Positions 1-8,764 are shown, counted from the first letter of the stretch. The stretch: 64,000 nt of DNA from SIG480 sp045636865 (GCA_045636865.1 JAZTYJ010000023.1:18792-82791); one strand, 5' to 3'. Notes: generated from the sequence alone by a model not told the origin. Numbers and translations are program-made.

Positions 1-1
1 T

Positions 2-2005
2 TTGTTTGAGAGTGAAAACAAAATACTGATGACGGTAGTCAGCTTTCCTGAAGAGACGTCGAGTGACGGCGTTTCCTTTTGCGGAAAAGCGCGTTATGGG
101 GATAAGGAAATAAAACTTCTTGTATACGCGAGCGATTTAAATAAAACTCTTTTGCCCGGAGATGTAATTTCGGTCAGGGCAAAGGTGTATGAATTTGAAA
201 ATACTGAATTCTTTGCAGAGAAAACGTACTATAAGTCGCGATACATTGATTGTCGTGCATTTGCAACAGAATCTGAATATATAGAGCGGGAAGAGCACGC
301 AAAGTTTCGATACTTTCCGCAGTATTTGGCAAATCACCTAAAAAATAAACTGGAGATTTTATTTTCCAAAGAGCACGCGGCGTTTATAAAATCGCTCATC
401 TTCGGAGACAAAAGCTCGCTTGATGATGGATTTAAGAATGACATCAGAAAAAGCGGAATGTCGCACGCAACCGCGGTTTCAGGGCTTCATATATCAATTA
501 TCGTCGCGTTTATAATTTTCTTTACTAAGAACAAGTATTTAAAGCTCCTTGCGATTCCTGCAATGTTTATCTTTGTGTTTATGGTCGGAGCATCGCAATC
601 TGCAATTCGTGCAGCAATAATGCAGAGCCTTGCCATAATATCGCACGTTGAAAAGCGCGAATATGACTCGCTGACATCAGTTTCTTTTGCGGCGTTTGTG
701 CTCGTGCTGATAAATCCGTATTGCGTAACCGATGCAAGTTTTATCTTGTCGTTTGCGGCAACATTCGGAATAATTCTGCTCTATCCGAAGCTTATAAGTC
801 CGTTCGGAGATATTCATGGATGGATCAGGAAACCTATAAATGTTTTGGTATCGGCGTTTGCAATTACTGTTTCTGCGATTTTATTCACTATGCCGATAAC
901 TTCGTATACATTCAGCTCGGTTTCGCTCATTGCTCCGGTTTCAAACGTTTTGTTGAGCATCCCTATAAATGTAGTATTCACGGGAGGTATAATGGTGCTC
1001 TTCCTTGGGGAGATATTTCTTCCGCTCGGGAAGGTGGCGGCACTTGTTTTAGGTTTTATGGTTGAATTAGTCACAAAAAGCATAAAAGTATTTGCGAAAG
1101 TACCGTACTCTGAAATTTTTACCGGTGACAGATTAATGATTCTTGCAGTTTTGTACTTGTGTATTGTTGCGGTTTATACAATATTGGCAGGCAAAAAGAA
1201 AATCAGACCACTTGTCGCAACGGCAATTTGCGTGCTTTCAATTCTGCTTGTCATAACGGTAAGACCAAATATCGCGCCCGGAATCGAATACAGCGGCATA
1301 CGCTTTGATGTTCTTGATGTCGGTCAGGGACAATGTGTGGTTGCAACTGCAGATGATATATGTGTAGTTGTAGATTGCGGCGGAGATAAGGATTCCGGAA
1401 GTATTGCAATAAATCATCTTTTGAATCGCGGCATTGATGAGATAGATGCTCTCATTCTCACTCACGCACATTCCGACCACGTAAACGGTGCGGAATATCT
1501 CACGGAAACAATAAATACATCTTCCGTGTATATGCCGTTAAAAGACAAGTCAAATGCAGATTTCATCGATATTTCAGAGAATGTAGACGATAACGGAGAA
1601 GTGTTCTTTCTCAAAGACGATAAAACTCTTTCGTTTGGTAAAATGGAGGTCTCTGTCCTCACGCTTCCCGAGGGGCGCGACGAGAATGAAAACGGTCTTG
1701 TTGTTATAATCTCTGATGGCGACTATGACACACTCATAACGGGAGATATCCCGTCAGCGCAGGAAAAGCTTATTCTGTCAAAAGTTCCGGACTGCGAAAG
1801 CTACATAGCAGGTCATCACGGTTCAAAAACATCAAGCTCAATTGCGCTTCTCAATAAAGCACTTCCGGAACTCTGCGTTATTTCAGTTGGAAAAGGGAAT
1901 TCCTACGGACATCCGAATGGTGAAACACTTGAACGTTTTGAGAAAATAGGGGCGGAGGTTTCTCGAACGGATTTAGAGGGTGCAATAACCTTCTTTTCAA
2001 GGTAG
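2..2005 (+). CDS. comEC: ComEC/Rec2 family DNA-uptake channel, 5' end cut by window edge
   Basis: This is the membrane channel and nuclease-like protein of natural transformation (ComEC/Rec2 family), thought to pass single-stranded DNA into the cytoplasm. What is visible starts in the OB-like DUF4131 region (about residues 1-95), continues through the polytopic Competence domain (about 110-410, many hydrophobic helices) and ends with a metallo-beta-lactamase domain (about 430-667) carrying the metal motif THAHSDH and the upstream DVGQGQ signature. The membrane helices that normally precede DUF4131 are missing, and 667 residues is shorter than the usual 700-800, so the gene most likely begins left of the window and the TTG at base 2 is not a real start. 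It is followed 10 bp later by holA, an arrangement common in Firmicutes. Confidence 0.93.
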   Translation: MFESENKILMTVVSFPEETSSDGVSFCGKARYGDKEIKLLVYASDLNKTLLPGDVISVRAKVYEFENTEFFAEKTYYKSRYIDCRAFATESEYIEREEHAKFRYFPQYLANHLKNKLEILFSKEHAAFIKSLIFGDKSSLDDGFKNDIRKSGMSHATAVSGLHISIIVAFIIFFTKNKYLKLLAIPAMFIFVFMVGASQSAIRAAIMQSLAIISHVEKREYDSLTSVSFAAFVLVLINPYCVTDASFILSFAATFGIILLYPKLISPFGDIHGWIRKPINVLVSAFAITVSAILFTMPITSYTFSSVSLIAPVSNVLLSIPINVVFTGGIMVLFLGEIFLPLGKVAALVLGFMVELVTKSIKVFAKVPYSEIFTGDRLMILAVLYLCIVAVYTILAGKKKIRPLVATAICVLSILLVITVRPNIAPGIEYSGIRFDVLDVGQGQCVVATADDICVVVDCGGDKDSGSIAINHLLNRGIDEIDALILTHAHSDHVNGAEYLTETINTSSVYMPLKDKSNADFIDISENVDDNGEVFFLKDDKTLSFGKMEVSVLTLPEGRDENENGLVVIISDGDYDTLITGDIPSAQEKLILSKVPDCESYIAGHHGSKTSSSIALLNKALPELCVISVGKGNSYGHPNGETLERFEKIGAEVSRTDLEGAITFFSR

Positions 2006-2015
2006 GTGAAGAAAA

Positions 2016-3026
2016 TTGACGGTAAAAGAACTTAAAAACAACATAAAAGAAGGCGTAAAGGGGAATTTGTTTCTGTTTTACGGCGAAGAAGGATATCTTC
2101 GCGAGTATTACCTTGCGGAGCTTCAAAAGACGGTCGTCGGGGATATGATGCCGGAGTTTAACGTAACCGTCATAAAGAAAATACCGGAATTTCACGAGCT
2201 TTCAGACGTCTGCGAGAGCTATCCCGCGATGAACGATCGAAGAGTTGTAATAGTCCGTGATTTTGATGTTGTGTCGGCAAATGCGGATTTTTCGGAAAAA
2301 GCTGAAAAGCTCTTTGTAGATATGCCGGAGCACACCGTTCTGATATTCGTTTATTCTGATCCCGAAGCAAAGCCCGACAAGAGAAAAAAACTTTATAAAA
2401 CGATAGAAAAATACGGGAATATAGTAAACTTTGAATGTGCAACAAAAACTGACCTTATGTCGTGGGTGGCAAGGCGTTTTGCGGCGCACGAAAAGAGCAT
2501 CACAGCACCGGTTGCTGACTTTTTGCTCTTCTATTGCGGGGAGAGAATGGAGCTCCTTATCCCCGAAATTGAAAAGATAGCGGCATATTCGAGAAAAAAG
2601 GAAATAACTCAAAGTGATATTGAGGCGGTTGCAACGCGGAACATAAATGCAGTTGTCTTTGATGCATCAAATGCGATTGCTGAGAAGAAGTATTCAGACG
2701 CGCTTTCTGTAATATACGACCTTGAAGCACAGAAGGAGGCTCCTATTCCGACACTTGCGCTAATCTCAAATCAGTTTCGCCGTATGTATGCAACGAAGCT
2801 CATTTTAGAGCGCGGCGGAGGAAAAAGTGAAGTTATGGAGCAGTTTGGCATGAAAAGCGACTATCCTGCAAAGCTTTTGATAAATTCAGCAAAAGCCATG
2901 GATAAGGGTGCGCTTATGCGTGCAATTGAGCTTTCAAAAAAGGTTGATTCCGAGCTTAAGTTTGGCGGAGGATGGGAGAAAATATCTGAGCTCATCGCCT
3001 TGATTTCGGTGGAGGATAAAAAATGA
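2016..3026 (+). CDS. holA: DNA polymerase III delta subunit
   Basis: The 336-residue protein matches the delta subunit of the clamp loader, which opens the sliding clamp at primer ends. Near the N-terminus it has the delta signature FLFYGEEGYLREYY (about residues 18-31), a degenerate nucleotide-binding region, and the family's helical C-terminal domain (motif LALISNQFRRMYATKL). The start is a TTG codon at 2016 preceded by GGTGAAG, ten bases after the comEC stop, so translation is probably coupled to comEC. The last four bases overlap the start of the next gene (ATGA). Length is typical of the family. Confidence 0.93.
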   Translation: MTVKELKNNIKEGVKGNLFLFYGEEGYLREYYLAELQKTVVGDMMPEFNVTVIKKIPEFHELSDVCESYPAMNDRRVVIVRDFDVVSANADFSEKAEKLFVDMPEHTVLIFVYSDPEAKPDKRKKLYKTIEKYGNIVNFECATKTDLMSWVARRFAAHEKSITAPVADFLLFYCGERMELLIPEIEKIAAYSRKKEITQSDIEAVATRNINAVVFDASNAIAEKKYSDALSVIYDLEAQKEAPIPTLALISNQFRRMYATKLILERGGGKSEVMEQFGMKSDYPAKLLINSAKAMDKGALMRAIELSKKVDSELKFGGGWEKISELIALISVEDKK

Positions 3027-3604
3027 AGCACATTTCCGAAACTATAATCGTAGAAGGCAGATATGACGTAAATACCATAAAACAATGCGTTGATGCGCAT
3101 ATAATCGAAACGTCGGGATTCGGTATTTTTAATGACCACGAGAAAAGAAAGCTTATAGAAACCATAGCGCAGAAAAACGGAATTATCGTTCTCACAGATA
3201 GCGACGGCGCAGGCCTTGTTATCAGAAACTTTTTGAAAGGTTCGGTTCGCGGTGTTGTAAAGCACGCGTATATTCCTGAGATTGCGGGCAAGGAGAAGAG
3301 GAAAAACGAAGCCTCAAAGGCAGGCCTTTTGGGCGTTGAAGGGATGCGGCCCGAGATAATCATAGAGGCACTCAAAAGAGCAGGCGCAACGTTTGACGAC
3401 TCGCCTCAAAAAAGCTTTGGCGGCATAACAAAACAGGATATGTATGCACTCGGTCTATCCGGCGGTGCGGAGAGTGCAATAAGACGTGAACGGCTTGCAA
3501 AAAAGCTTGGTCTCCCGACAAAGCTTTCGGCAAATGCACTTCTTGATGCAATAAACCTGATTTTTACCCGTGAAGAATTCGAAGCAGCAACAGAAGAAAT
3601 ATAG
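3023..3604 (+). CDS. rnmV: RNase M5-like Toprim protein (5S rRNA maturation family)
   Basis: This 193-residue protein has an N-terminal Toprim domain, with the conserved glutamate in IIVEGRYD (about residues 8-15) and the acidic pair in LTDSDGAG (about 57-64), followed by the DUF4093 C-terminal domain seen in RNase M5. RNase M5 trims 5S rRNA precursors in Gram-positive bacteria. In Bacillus the gene lies next to ksgA; here it overlaps holA by four bases, so the context gives no independent support. The family call is firm, the 5S rRNA substrate is inferred. A rho-independent terminator follows 13 bp after the stop. Confidence 0.85.
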   Translation: MKHISETIIVEGRYDVNTIKQCVDAHIIETSGFGIFNDHEKRKLIETIAQKNGIIVLTDSDGAGLVIRNFLKGSVRGVVKHAYIPEIAGKEKRKNEASKAGLLGVEGMRPEIIIEALKRAGATFDDSPQKSFGGITKQDMYALGLSGGAESAIRRERLAKKLGLPTKLSANALLDAINLIFTREEFEAATEEI

Positions 3605-3616
3605 CTTGTATAAAAA

Positions 3617-3660
3617 ACAACACCTCTTGTGTAATTGGTTATTACGCAAGGGGTGTTTTC
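3617..3660 (+). terminator. Rho-independent terminator after rnmV
   Basis: An inverted repeat pairs AACACCTCTTGTGTAA with TTACGCAAGGGGTGTT across a short loop and is followed by TTTTC. It ends the comEC-holA-rnmV transcript and separates it from the M23/M50 pair. Confidence 0.75.
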
Positions 3661-3686
3661 ATATAATATCATGAGGTGATGCCCAT

Positions 3687-4562
3687 ATGAAAAAGAAAGA
3701 AGAGAAGGGGATGCGGAATTTCTTTACATATTTCAGGCTTTTTTTGTGTGTGCTTGTTATAGGGAGTGCTTTTGTGCTTAAGTATACAAATGCACCGACA
3801 CTTCAGAAGGTTTCGGAGGCGATAAGTCGCGAATTTGAAGTTGATAAGGCGATAGAAGTTATAAGTTCAACGGTTGATACCGAAAGAATTGTTGAGGTGT
3901 TCAAAGAAAAAGAAACGGAGACGGAAGAGATAAAGATGGAGTCGGAAGAAAAATCCGAGCAGGAGGATTTTGAGGAGTTCTACCTTGGAGAGACAAAGGA
4001 AATGATAATTGAAGAAAAGGAAAAGGCGAAAGAGGTCGCAAAAGAGCTTAGTATCGAAACTATGAGCTTTGATATGAGCGCAGAAGAACTTTCAGATGAC
4101 ACGGCGGCGGAACCGTTCAGGATTCCGCCGCCTTCATATTGCAGTTATAAAAACGAAGAGATAAAGTTTAAATATGCCTCGCCGCTGAAAGGGGTTATTA
4201 CATCGCGGTTCGGATATCGTGACCATCCGATAATTGAGGATGCAAGCTTTCACACGGGGCTTGACATAGCGGCAAAAAGCGGAACGGCAATAAAGGCGTT
4301 TGCAGACGGAAAGGTTATAGAAGCGGGGAAGAATGCGACATATGGAAATTACCTTCTCATTGAGCATAAGGACGGCATAAGAAGCTTTTACGGGCACAAT
4401 TCACGGCTTAACGTCAAAAAAGGGCAGAGTGTGTCACTCGGACAAAAAGTTGCAGAAGTAGGAACAACAGGAATGTCGACGGGACCGCATCTTCACTTTG
4501 AAATACGAAAGGGAAATGTACGGCTTGATCCGTCATATTATATTTCTTCGGAGCGTGTCTGA
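3687..4562 (+). CDS. Membrane-anchored M23 (LytM) metallopeptidase, SpoIVFA-like
   Basis: The 291-residue protein has a short basic N-terminus, one membrane segment at about residues 13-31, a glutamate-rich, charged, probably coiled-coil stretch (about 60-125) and a C-terminal LytM/M23 domain (about 163-288). The zinc and catalytic motifs are intact: HTGLD (H189, D193) and HLH (H268, H270). The gene starts with ATG behind GAGGTG and lies two bases before an M50 site-2 protease gene. That pairing mirrors spoIVFA-spoIVFB, where SpoIVFA is the M23-domain partner that controls SpoIVFB during sporulation. Here the M23 site looks able to bind metal, so it could instead be an active cell-wall hydrolase. 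Confidence 0.75.
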   Translation: MKKKEEKGMRNFFTYFRLFLCVLVIGSAFVLKYTNAPTLQKVSEAISREFEVDKAIEVISSTVDTERIVEVFKEKETETEEIKMESEEKSEQEDFEEFYLGETKEMIIEEKEKAKEVAKELSIETMSFDMSAEELSDDTAAEPFRIPPPSYCSYKNEEIKFKYASPLKGVITSRFGYRDHPIIEDASFHTGLDIAAKSGTAIKAFADGKVIEAGKNATYGNYLLIEHKDGIRSFYGHNSRLNVKKGQSVSLGQKVAEVGTTGMSTGPHLHFEIRKGNVRLDPSYYISSERV

Positions 4563-4564
4563 TT

Positions 4565-5161
4565 ATGAGGAAAATGCCGAAAATACGCATAAGCATTCCG
4601 TTTTGCATACTTATCGCAATTCTGTACGCGCTCGATTTCGGAAATGTTTTTCTGCCTACGTTTATAGCAATAACAATCCACGAAGCATCACATATAGCGG
4701 CGATACGTCTTACGGGTGCAAGTTTTGACCGGATAGACATAAGAGTATTTGGTGTTTCGGTAAACGTGCCTGAGCTTATATATATGCCATATTCAAAGGA
4801 AATAATAATAGCTGCCGCAGGACCGCTTGCCGGATTCTTAACCGCGGCAACAGCACTTTTGGCAGCTAATGTATTTGGTTTTATGACACCGCGATATTTT
4901 ATAGGCATAAATGTTCTTATATCGCTTATAAATCTTATTCCCGTATATCCGCTTGACGGTGGTCGAATCGCGCTTTCGCTTTCGCTAAAGTTATTTTCGA
5001 TGCGCGCGGCATATGTAATATCCTCTGTTTTGTCAATACTTTCAACGGGAGTTTTGTTCGGGATCTGTGCCGCTTGTGCAGCAAGGGGGAATTTGAATCC
5101 GTCGCTTGTGATATTTTCTCTGTATGTTGCCGCTTGCCAGATTAAGCTTCGTCACCTTTAA
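4565..5161 (+). CDS. M50 family intramembrane metalloprotease, SpoIVFB-like
   Basis: This 198-residue polytopic membrane protein has the site-2 protease motif HEASH (H39, E40, H43) in its second hydrophobic segment and the second metal motif PLDGG (D131) in a later one. These are the defining catalytic elements of family M50. Its small size without PDZ or CBS domains fits the SpoIVFB type, which cleaves pro-sigma-K in the mother cell. It sits two bases after the M23 gene, supporting a regulator-protease pair. Its last 20 bases overlap the 3' end of the convergent trmD. The pro-sigma-K substrate is inference; another sporulation or stress substrate is possible. Confidence 0.8.
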   Translation: MRKMPKIRISIPFCILIAILYALDFGNVFLPTFIAITIHEASHIAAIRLTGASFDRIDIRVFGVSVNVPELIYMPYSKEIIIAAAGPLAGFLTAATALLAANVFGFMTPRYFIGINVLISLINLIPVYPLDGGRIALSLSLKLFSMRAAYVISSVLSILSTGVLFGICAACAARGNLNPSLVIFSLYVAACQIKLRHL

Positions 5162-5879
5162 GTTTTTTGACAAAAAGCTTTTCTTTTTCGGTGAGTGGTG
5201 CAGTTTCGAGCATATCCGGACGTTTTTTCAAAGTGCGGATTATAGACTGCTCGCGTCGCCATTTTTTGATGTTTGCGTGATGCCCTGAAAGGAGAATTTC
5301 GGGAACTTCCTTATCGTGCCATACCGCAGGGCGCGTATACTGCGGATACTCCAGAAGTCCGTCAAAATGGCTTTCTTCGGAAAAACATTCCTCGTCGGAC
5401 AAAACACCGGGAAGCATTCGTGCAACAGCATCGGTAACCGCCATTGCAGGTATCTCACCGCCTGTGAGAACAAAGTCGCCGATTGAGAGCTCTTCGTCAA
5501 CACATTCTTCGATGAAACGCTCGTCGATACCCTCATAATGTCCGCAAACGAGGATGAGGTGTGAGTGATCAGCCACAAGTGATTTTGCCTTCTCCTGATT
5601 AAATACAGAGCCTTGCGGAGACATATATATCGTGTGTGCATCCGGACTCTTGCTCTTGATTTCTGCCCAGCAGTTATAGAGCGCGTCAGCATACATAACC
5701 ATACCCATACCGCCACCGTAGGGGTAGTCGTCAACCTGCTTCTGCTTGTTTTTTGTATAGTCGCGGATCTGGTAATATCCGATGGAGAGCTTGCCGTCGC
5801 GGCGCGCGCGTCCGATAATGCTTTCGCTCATCATAGCATCACAGGCTTCTGGGAAGAGTGTCATTATATCAATATGCAT
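5142..5879 (-). CDS. trmD: tRNA (guanine37-N1)-methyltransferase
   Basis: TrmD transfers methyl from S-adenosylmethionine to N1 of G37 in tRNAs with a G at position 36, preventing +1 frameshifting. The 245-residue protein begins MHIDIMTLFPEA and carries the trefoil-knot cofactor loop (YEGIDERFIE) and the signature SIGDFVLTGGE, both diagnostic. It overlaps the end of rimM by 11 bases and is the last gene of the ylxM-ffh-rpsP-khpA-rimM-trmD operon. Its 3' end overlaps the convergent M50 gene by 20 bases, and no terminator is visible between them. Confidence 0.97.
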   Translation of the reverse strand: MHIDIMTLFPEACDAMMSESIIGRARRDGKLSIGYYQIRDYTKNKQKQVDDYPYGGGMGMVMYADALYNCWAEIKSKSPDAHTIYMSPQGSVFNQEKAKSLVADHSHLILVCGHYEGIDERFIEECVDEELSIGDFVLTGGEIPAMAVTDAVARMLPGVLSDEECFSEESHFDGLLEYPQYTRPAVWHDKEVPEILLSGHHANIKKWRREQSIIRTLKKRPDMLETAPLTEKEKLFVKKLKGDEA

Positions 5880-6381
5880 CTTTGCTACCGCCTTTTTCGG
5901 TTTTCATACCGGGGATTGTCTTAACGCGCATAATTCCGGCATCAAGGTCTATCTCCTTGATGAACTCCTCAACTGCAGGAATCATATATTCGTCATTTCC
6001 GAAAACAACATAAACGTCGTTTGACGGAAGGGAAATAACCTCACGGAGCTTGCCGAGCTCTGTGCCGTCATCATCAATAACGGAAAGCCCTTCAAGGTCC
6101 TGGATGAAGTATGTGTCCTCGTCGAGCTCGACTTCGTCGCGGTCGACGTACACTATCTTGTTTTTGTATTTTTCGGCATCATTTATGTTGTTGATGCCCT
6201 TGAGCTTTATAAGCACACACGTTTTATGAACGCGTGCTCTTTCTATCTCAAACGGTTTTTCGTCTATATATATAACATCAAAATCACAAAGGAAATCCTC
6301 GGTATCGCTCCATGGCTGAACCTTAAGCTCACCGTAGACGCTGTGCGTATTGACGATTTTTCCAGCTTCAATGTATTGCAT
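5869..6381 (-). CDS. rimM: 16S rRNA processing/ribosome maturation factor RimM
   Basis: RimM helps mature the head of the 30S subunit by binding ribosomal protein S19. The 170-residue protein has the N-terminal RimM beta-barrel (about residues 1-82, start MQYIEAGKIVNTHSVYGE) and a C-terminal PRC-barrel (about 90-165, with PSNDVYVV and IPAVEEFI). It starts with ATG behind GAGGTG. It lies between khpA, from which it is separated by a 66-base gap with a strong hairpin, and trmD, with which it overlaps. Length is normal for the family. Confidence 0.95.
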   Translation of the reverse strand: MQYIEAGKIVNTHSVYGELKVQPWSDTEDFLCDFDVIYIDEKPFEIERARVHKTCVLIKLKGINNINDAEKYKNKIVYVDRDEVELDEDTYFIQDLEGLSVIDDDGTELGKLREVISLPSNDVYVVFGNDEYMIPAVEEFIKEIDLDAGIMRVKTIPGMKTEKGGSKDAY

Positions 6382-6413
6382 AATTCACCTCATAATTGTT
6401 TGTGGTATAAATT

Positions 6414-6437
6414 CGGGGCTGTCTGATGACAGCCCCG
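6414..6437 (-). other. Intercistronic hairpin between khpA and rimM
   Basis: A perfect 10-bp stem, CGGGGCTGTC paired with GACAGCCCCG, closes a four-base loop in the 69-base gap before rimM. No run of U follows on either strand, so it is unlikely to be an intrinsic terminator. It may be an RNA processing or stability element that changes the ratio of khpA to rimM-trmD expression. Confidence 0.6.
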
Positions 6438-6447
6438 ATACTTAAAA

Positions 6448-6678
6448 TCAGTCAACAATATCAACTGATACCTTGATGTTATCTTTAAGCGATGCAGCCT
6501 TAACAACGGCGCGGATTTCCTTCGCGATGCGGCCATGCTTTCCGATAACTTTTCCCATATCCTCCGGAGCAACACGGAGTTCGAGGACAAGGCCGTCCTC
6601 CTTCTGGATCTCAGTAACGCTCACGGCTTCAGGGTTACCAACAAGGCTTTTTGCAATGTAAGTTAAAAGGTCTTTCAT
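6448..6678 (-). CDS. khpA: KH-domain RNA-binding protein KhpA
   Basis: This 76-residue protein is a single KH domain with the RNA-binding loop in GKVIGKHGRIAKEIR (GxxG type) preceded by EDMGK. In Firmicutes KhpA partners with KhpB (Jag/EloR) and binds many transcripts, affecting cell elongation and division. It sits between rpsP and rimM, its standard place in this phylum. Its start is the ATG at 6678, preceded by GGACAA. The family call is secure; RNA targets cannot be read from sequence. Confidence 0.93.
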   Translation of the reverse strand: MKDLLTYIAKSLVGNPEAVSVTEIQKEDGLVLELRVAPEDMGKVIGKHGRIAKEIRAVVKAASLKDNIKVSVDIVD

Positions 6679-6714
6679 TTGTTGTCCCTTTTCTCCGGTA
6701 TCACCGGTGAAGAA

Positions 6715-6957
6715 TTACTGAATAGCTCCTGTACGCTTCAAGAGAGCCTTTACGGTGTCTGTCGGCTGTGCACCCTTCTTGATCCACTCAAGAGCACGGT
6801 CTGTGTCGATCTTGATTTCAGCGGGTTCTGTGAGGGGGTTGTATGTTCCGAGTTCTTCGATGAATCTGCCGTCGCGCGGGAAGCGTGAATCAGCAACAAC
6901 TACACGATAGAACGGAGCCTTCTTTGCACCGATTCTGCGAAGTCTGATTTTTACCAT
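6715..6957 (-). CDS. rpsP: 30S ribosomal protein S16
   Basis: The protein starts MVKIRLRRIGAKKAPFYR and contains RFPRDGRFIEELGTYNP, both diagnostic of bS16, a small-subunit assembly protein. I place the start at the ATG at 6957, giving 80 residues: it has GGAGGTG seven bases upstream, whereas the earlier in-frame ATG at 6972 would place that ribosome site inside the gene. It follows ffh in the operon ylxM-ffh-rpsP-khpA-rimM-trmD. Confidence 0.96.
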   Translation of the reverse strand: MVKIRLRRIGAKKAPFYRVVVADSRFPRDGRFIEELGTYNPLTEPAEIKIDTDRALEWIKKGAQPTDTVKALLKRTGAIQ

Positions 6958-7015
6958 TATTTTCACCTCCATTACATTAACATAGCAAATATATTTAAAG
7001 TTGTTTGCTTACTGC

Positions 7016-8377
7016 TTAAAATGAGAAAGGGAAGCCGCCTTTACCGTGTCTTCTGGCTTTTCTTGACATCTGCTTTGTAAATGCAGAGCCTGTCATCTGT
7101 TTCATCATCTTTCTCGTTGCTTCAAACTGCTTTAAAAGCTTGTTTACGTCTTCGACGGAAACACCGCTGCCTGCGGCAATTCGCTTTTTGCGGCTGAAGT
7201 TTATCTGTGACGGGTTATCGCGCTCATATTCGGTCATCGACGAGATAATCGCATCGAGACGTGAAAGTGCCTTTTCGTCGATTTTTGCACCCGAGAGAGC
7301 TTTGCTGTCGATCCCGGGAATCATCTTTAAAAGGTCGGACATCGAACCCATACCCTGAATCTGCTGCATCTGCTCGCGGAAGTCTGTGAGGGTAAACGAG
7401 TTTTCACGGATTTTCTTTTCAAGTTCGACTGCCTTTTTTTCATCAAAAGCCTGTTCTGCCTTTTCGATAAGAGAGAGAACGTCACCCATACCGAGAATGC
7501 GCGATGCCATTCTGTCGGGGTGGAATTGCTCGATACCGTCAAGCTTTTCGCTGACGCCGACAAATTTGATGGGCTTTCCCGTAACTGCGCGAACCGAAAG
7601 TGCCGCACCGCCTCGGGCATCACCGTCAAGCTTTGTGAGAAATACGCTGTCAATGCCGAGCGCCTCGTTGAAGGAAGATGCGGTAGAGACGGCATCCTGA
7701 CCGCTCATTGCGTCAATAACGAGCATAATCTCTGTCGGATTTACGGACGCCTTTATTGATTTGAGCTCATTCATAAGCTCTTCGTCAATATGGAGACGAC
7801 CGGCTGTATCAAGAAAAACAATATCGTTTCCGTGAGCCTCGGCGTGTGATTTTGCAAGAGTTGCAATTTCAACAGGGTTTTTGCCCTCGGCTTTGAAAAC
7901 GGGGATATCAAGCTGTGAGCCTAAAATTTCAAGCTGTTTGACAGCGGCAGGGCGGTACGTGTCGCAGGCAACAAGCAATGGCCTCTTTGATGCGGTTTTC
8001 TTAAGATGCGCCGCAAGCTTTGAGATGTTTGTCGTTTTACCTGCGCCCTGCAGACCGACGAACATAACAACTGTGGGCGGTTTTGAAGATATGGCAAGCT
8101 TTTCGCCTTCACCACCCATAAGAAGAGTGATTTCCTCGTTTACGATTTTAACAATCTGCTGTGCGGGGTTTAAGCCTTCTAAAACTTCGGTTCCGACTGC
8201 ACGTTCTGAAACCTTTGCAACGAAATCGCGGACAACCTTGAAGTTGACGTCAGCTTCCAAAAGGGCAAGCTTGATTTCGCGCATCGCCTCTTTGACGTCG
8301 CGTTCGGTAAGTCGGCCTTTTGAACGAAGTTTCTTAAAGGCATTTGAGAGTTTATCGGTAAGACTTTCAAAAGCCAT
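7016..8377 (-). CDS. ffh: Signal recognition particle protein Ffh (SRP54)
   Basis: Ffh is the GTPase that binds signal sequences and 4.5S/6S RNA and directs nascent membrane proteins to FtsY. The 453-residue protein has the N domain (about residues 1-85), the G domain with GLQGAGKTT (about 107-115), the insertion-box motif DTYRPAA, DTAGR and TKLDGDARGG, and a C-terminal M domain (about 325-450) with the RNA-binding SRKKRIAAGSG. It lies 21 bases after ylxM, its usual partner in Firmicutes, and before rpsP. Confidence 0.97.
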   Translation of the reverse strand: MAFESLTDKLSNAFKKLRSKGRLTERDVKEAMREIKLALLEADVNFKVVRDFVAKVSERAVGTEVLEGLNPAQQIVKIVNEEITLLMGGEGEKLAISSKPPTVVMFVGLQGAGKTTNISKLAAHLKKTASKRPLLVACDTYRPAAVKQLEILGSQLDIPVFKAEGKNPVEIATLAKSHAEAHGNDIVFLDTAGRLHIDEELMNELKSIKASVNPTEIMLVIDAMSGQDAVSTASSFNEALGIDSVFLTKLDGDARGGAALSVRAVTGKPIKFVGVSEKLDGIEQFHPDRMASRILGMGDVLSLIEKAEQAFDEKKAVELEKKIRENSFTLTDFREQMQQIQGMGSMSDLLKMIPGIDSKALSGAKIDEKALSRLDAIISSMTEYERDNPSQINFSRKKRIAAGSGVSVEDVNKLLKQFEATRKMMKQMTGSAFTKQMSRKARRHGKGGFPFSF

Positions 8378-8398
8378 TTTGTTCCTCCGGTTTTATAA

Positions 8399-8764
8399 TC
8401 AGATATCAAGTGCCCGCGCAAGCTCAATAACATTATCAATGCATGTATCAAGCTCTAAATTGCGGTAGTTTGTGTCGTTTATGAGCTTTACTCGTTCTGC
8501 AGAAGAGATGATGCTCTTCACGTTTTCAGAAAACTTTCCGAACTTCGCGGCAAGACCGAGCTTGTCTTCAAACTTGCGGAGAATTTCTTCTGAACGGACG
8601 ATGCCGTCGCGAACACCCTGACGGGTAATTCCGAGATGCTCTGCAATTTCCGCAAGGGAAAGGTCTTCGTTATAGTAAAGGTCAAAAAGCTCGCGCTGTT
8701 TTTCTGTAAGAATTTCGCCGTAGAAATCGAAAAGTAATGTGAGTTCAAGAGAGACGTTTCTCAT
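8399..8764 (-). CDS. ylxM: YlxM family helix-turn-helix protein (SRP-associated)
   Basis: The 121-residue protein belongs to the UPF0122/YlxM family, which resembles sigma region 4: the helix-turn-helix lies in YNEDLSLAEIAEHLGITR (about residues 34-51). YlxM is encoded before ffh in many Firmicutes and is reported to influence SRP GTPase activity. The start is the ATG at 8764, with AGGAGG eight bases upstream; longer in-frame readings would run into the promoter. It is the first gene of the minus-strand operon. Confidence 0.92.
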   Translation of the reverse strand: MRNVSLELTLLFDFYGEILTEKQRELFDLYYNEDLSLAEIAEHLGITRQGVRDGIVRSEEILRKFEDKLGLAAKFGKFSENVKSIISSAERVKLINDTNYRNLELDTCIDNVIELARALDI

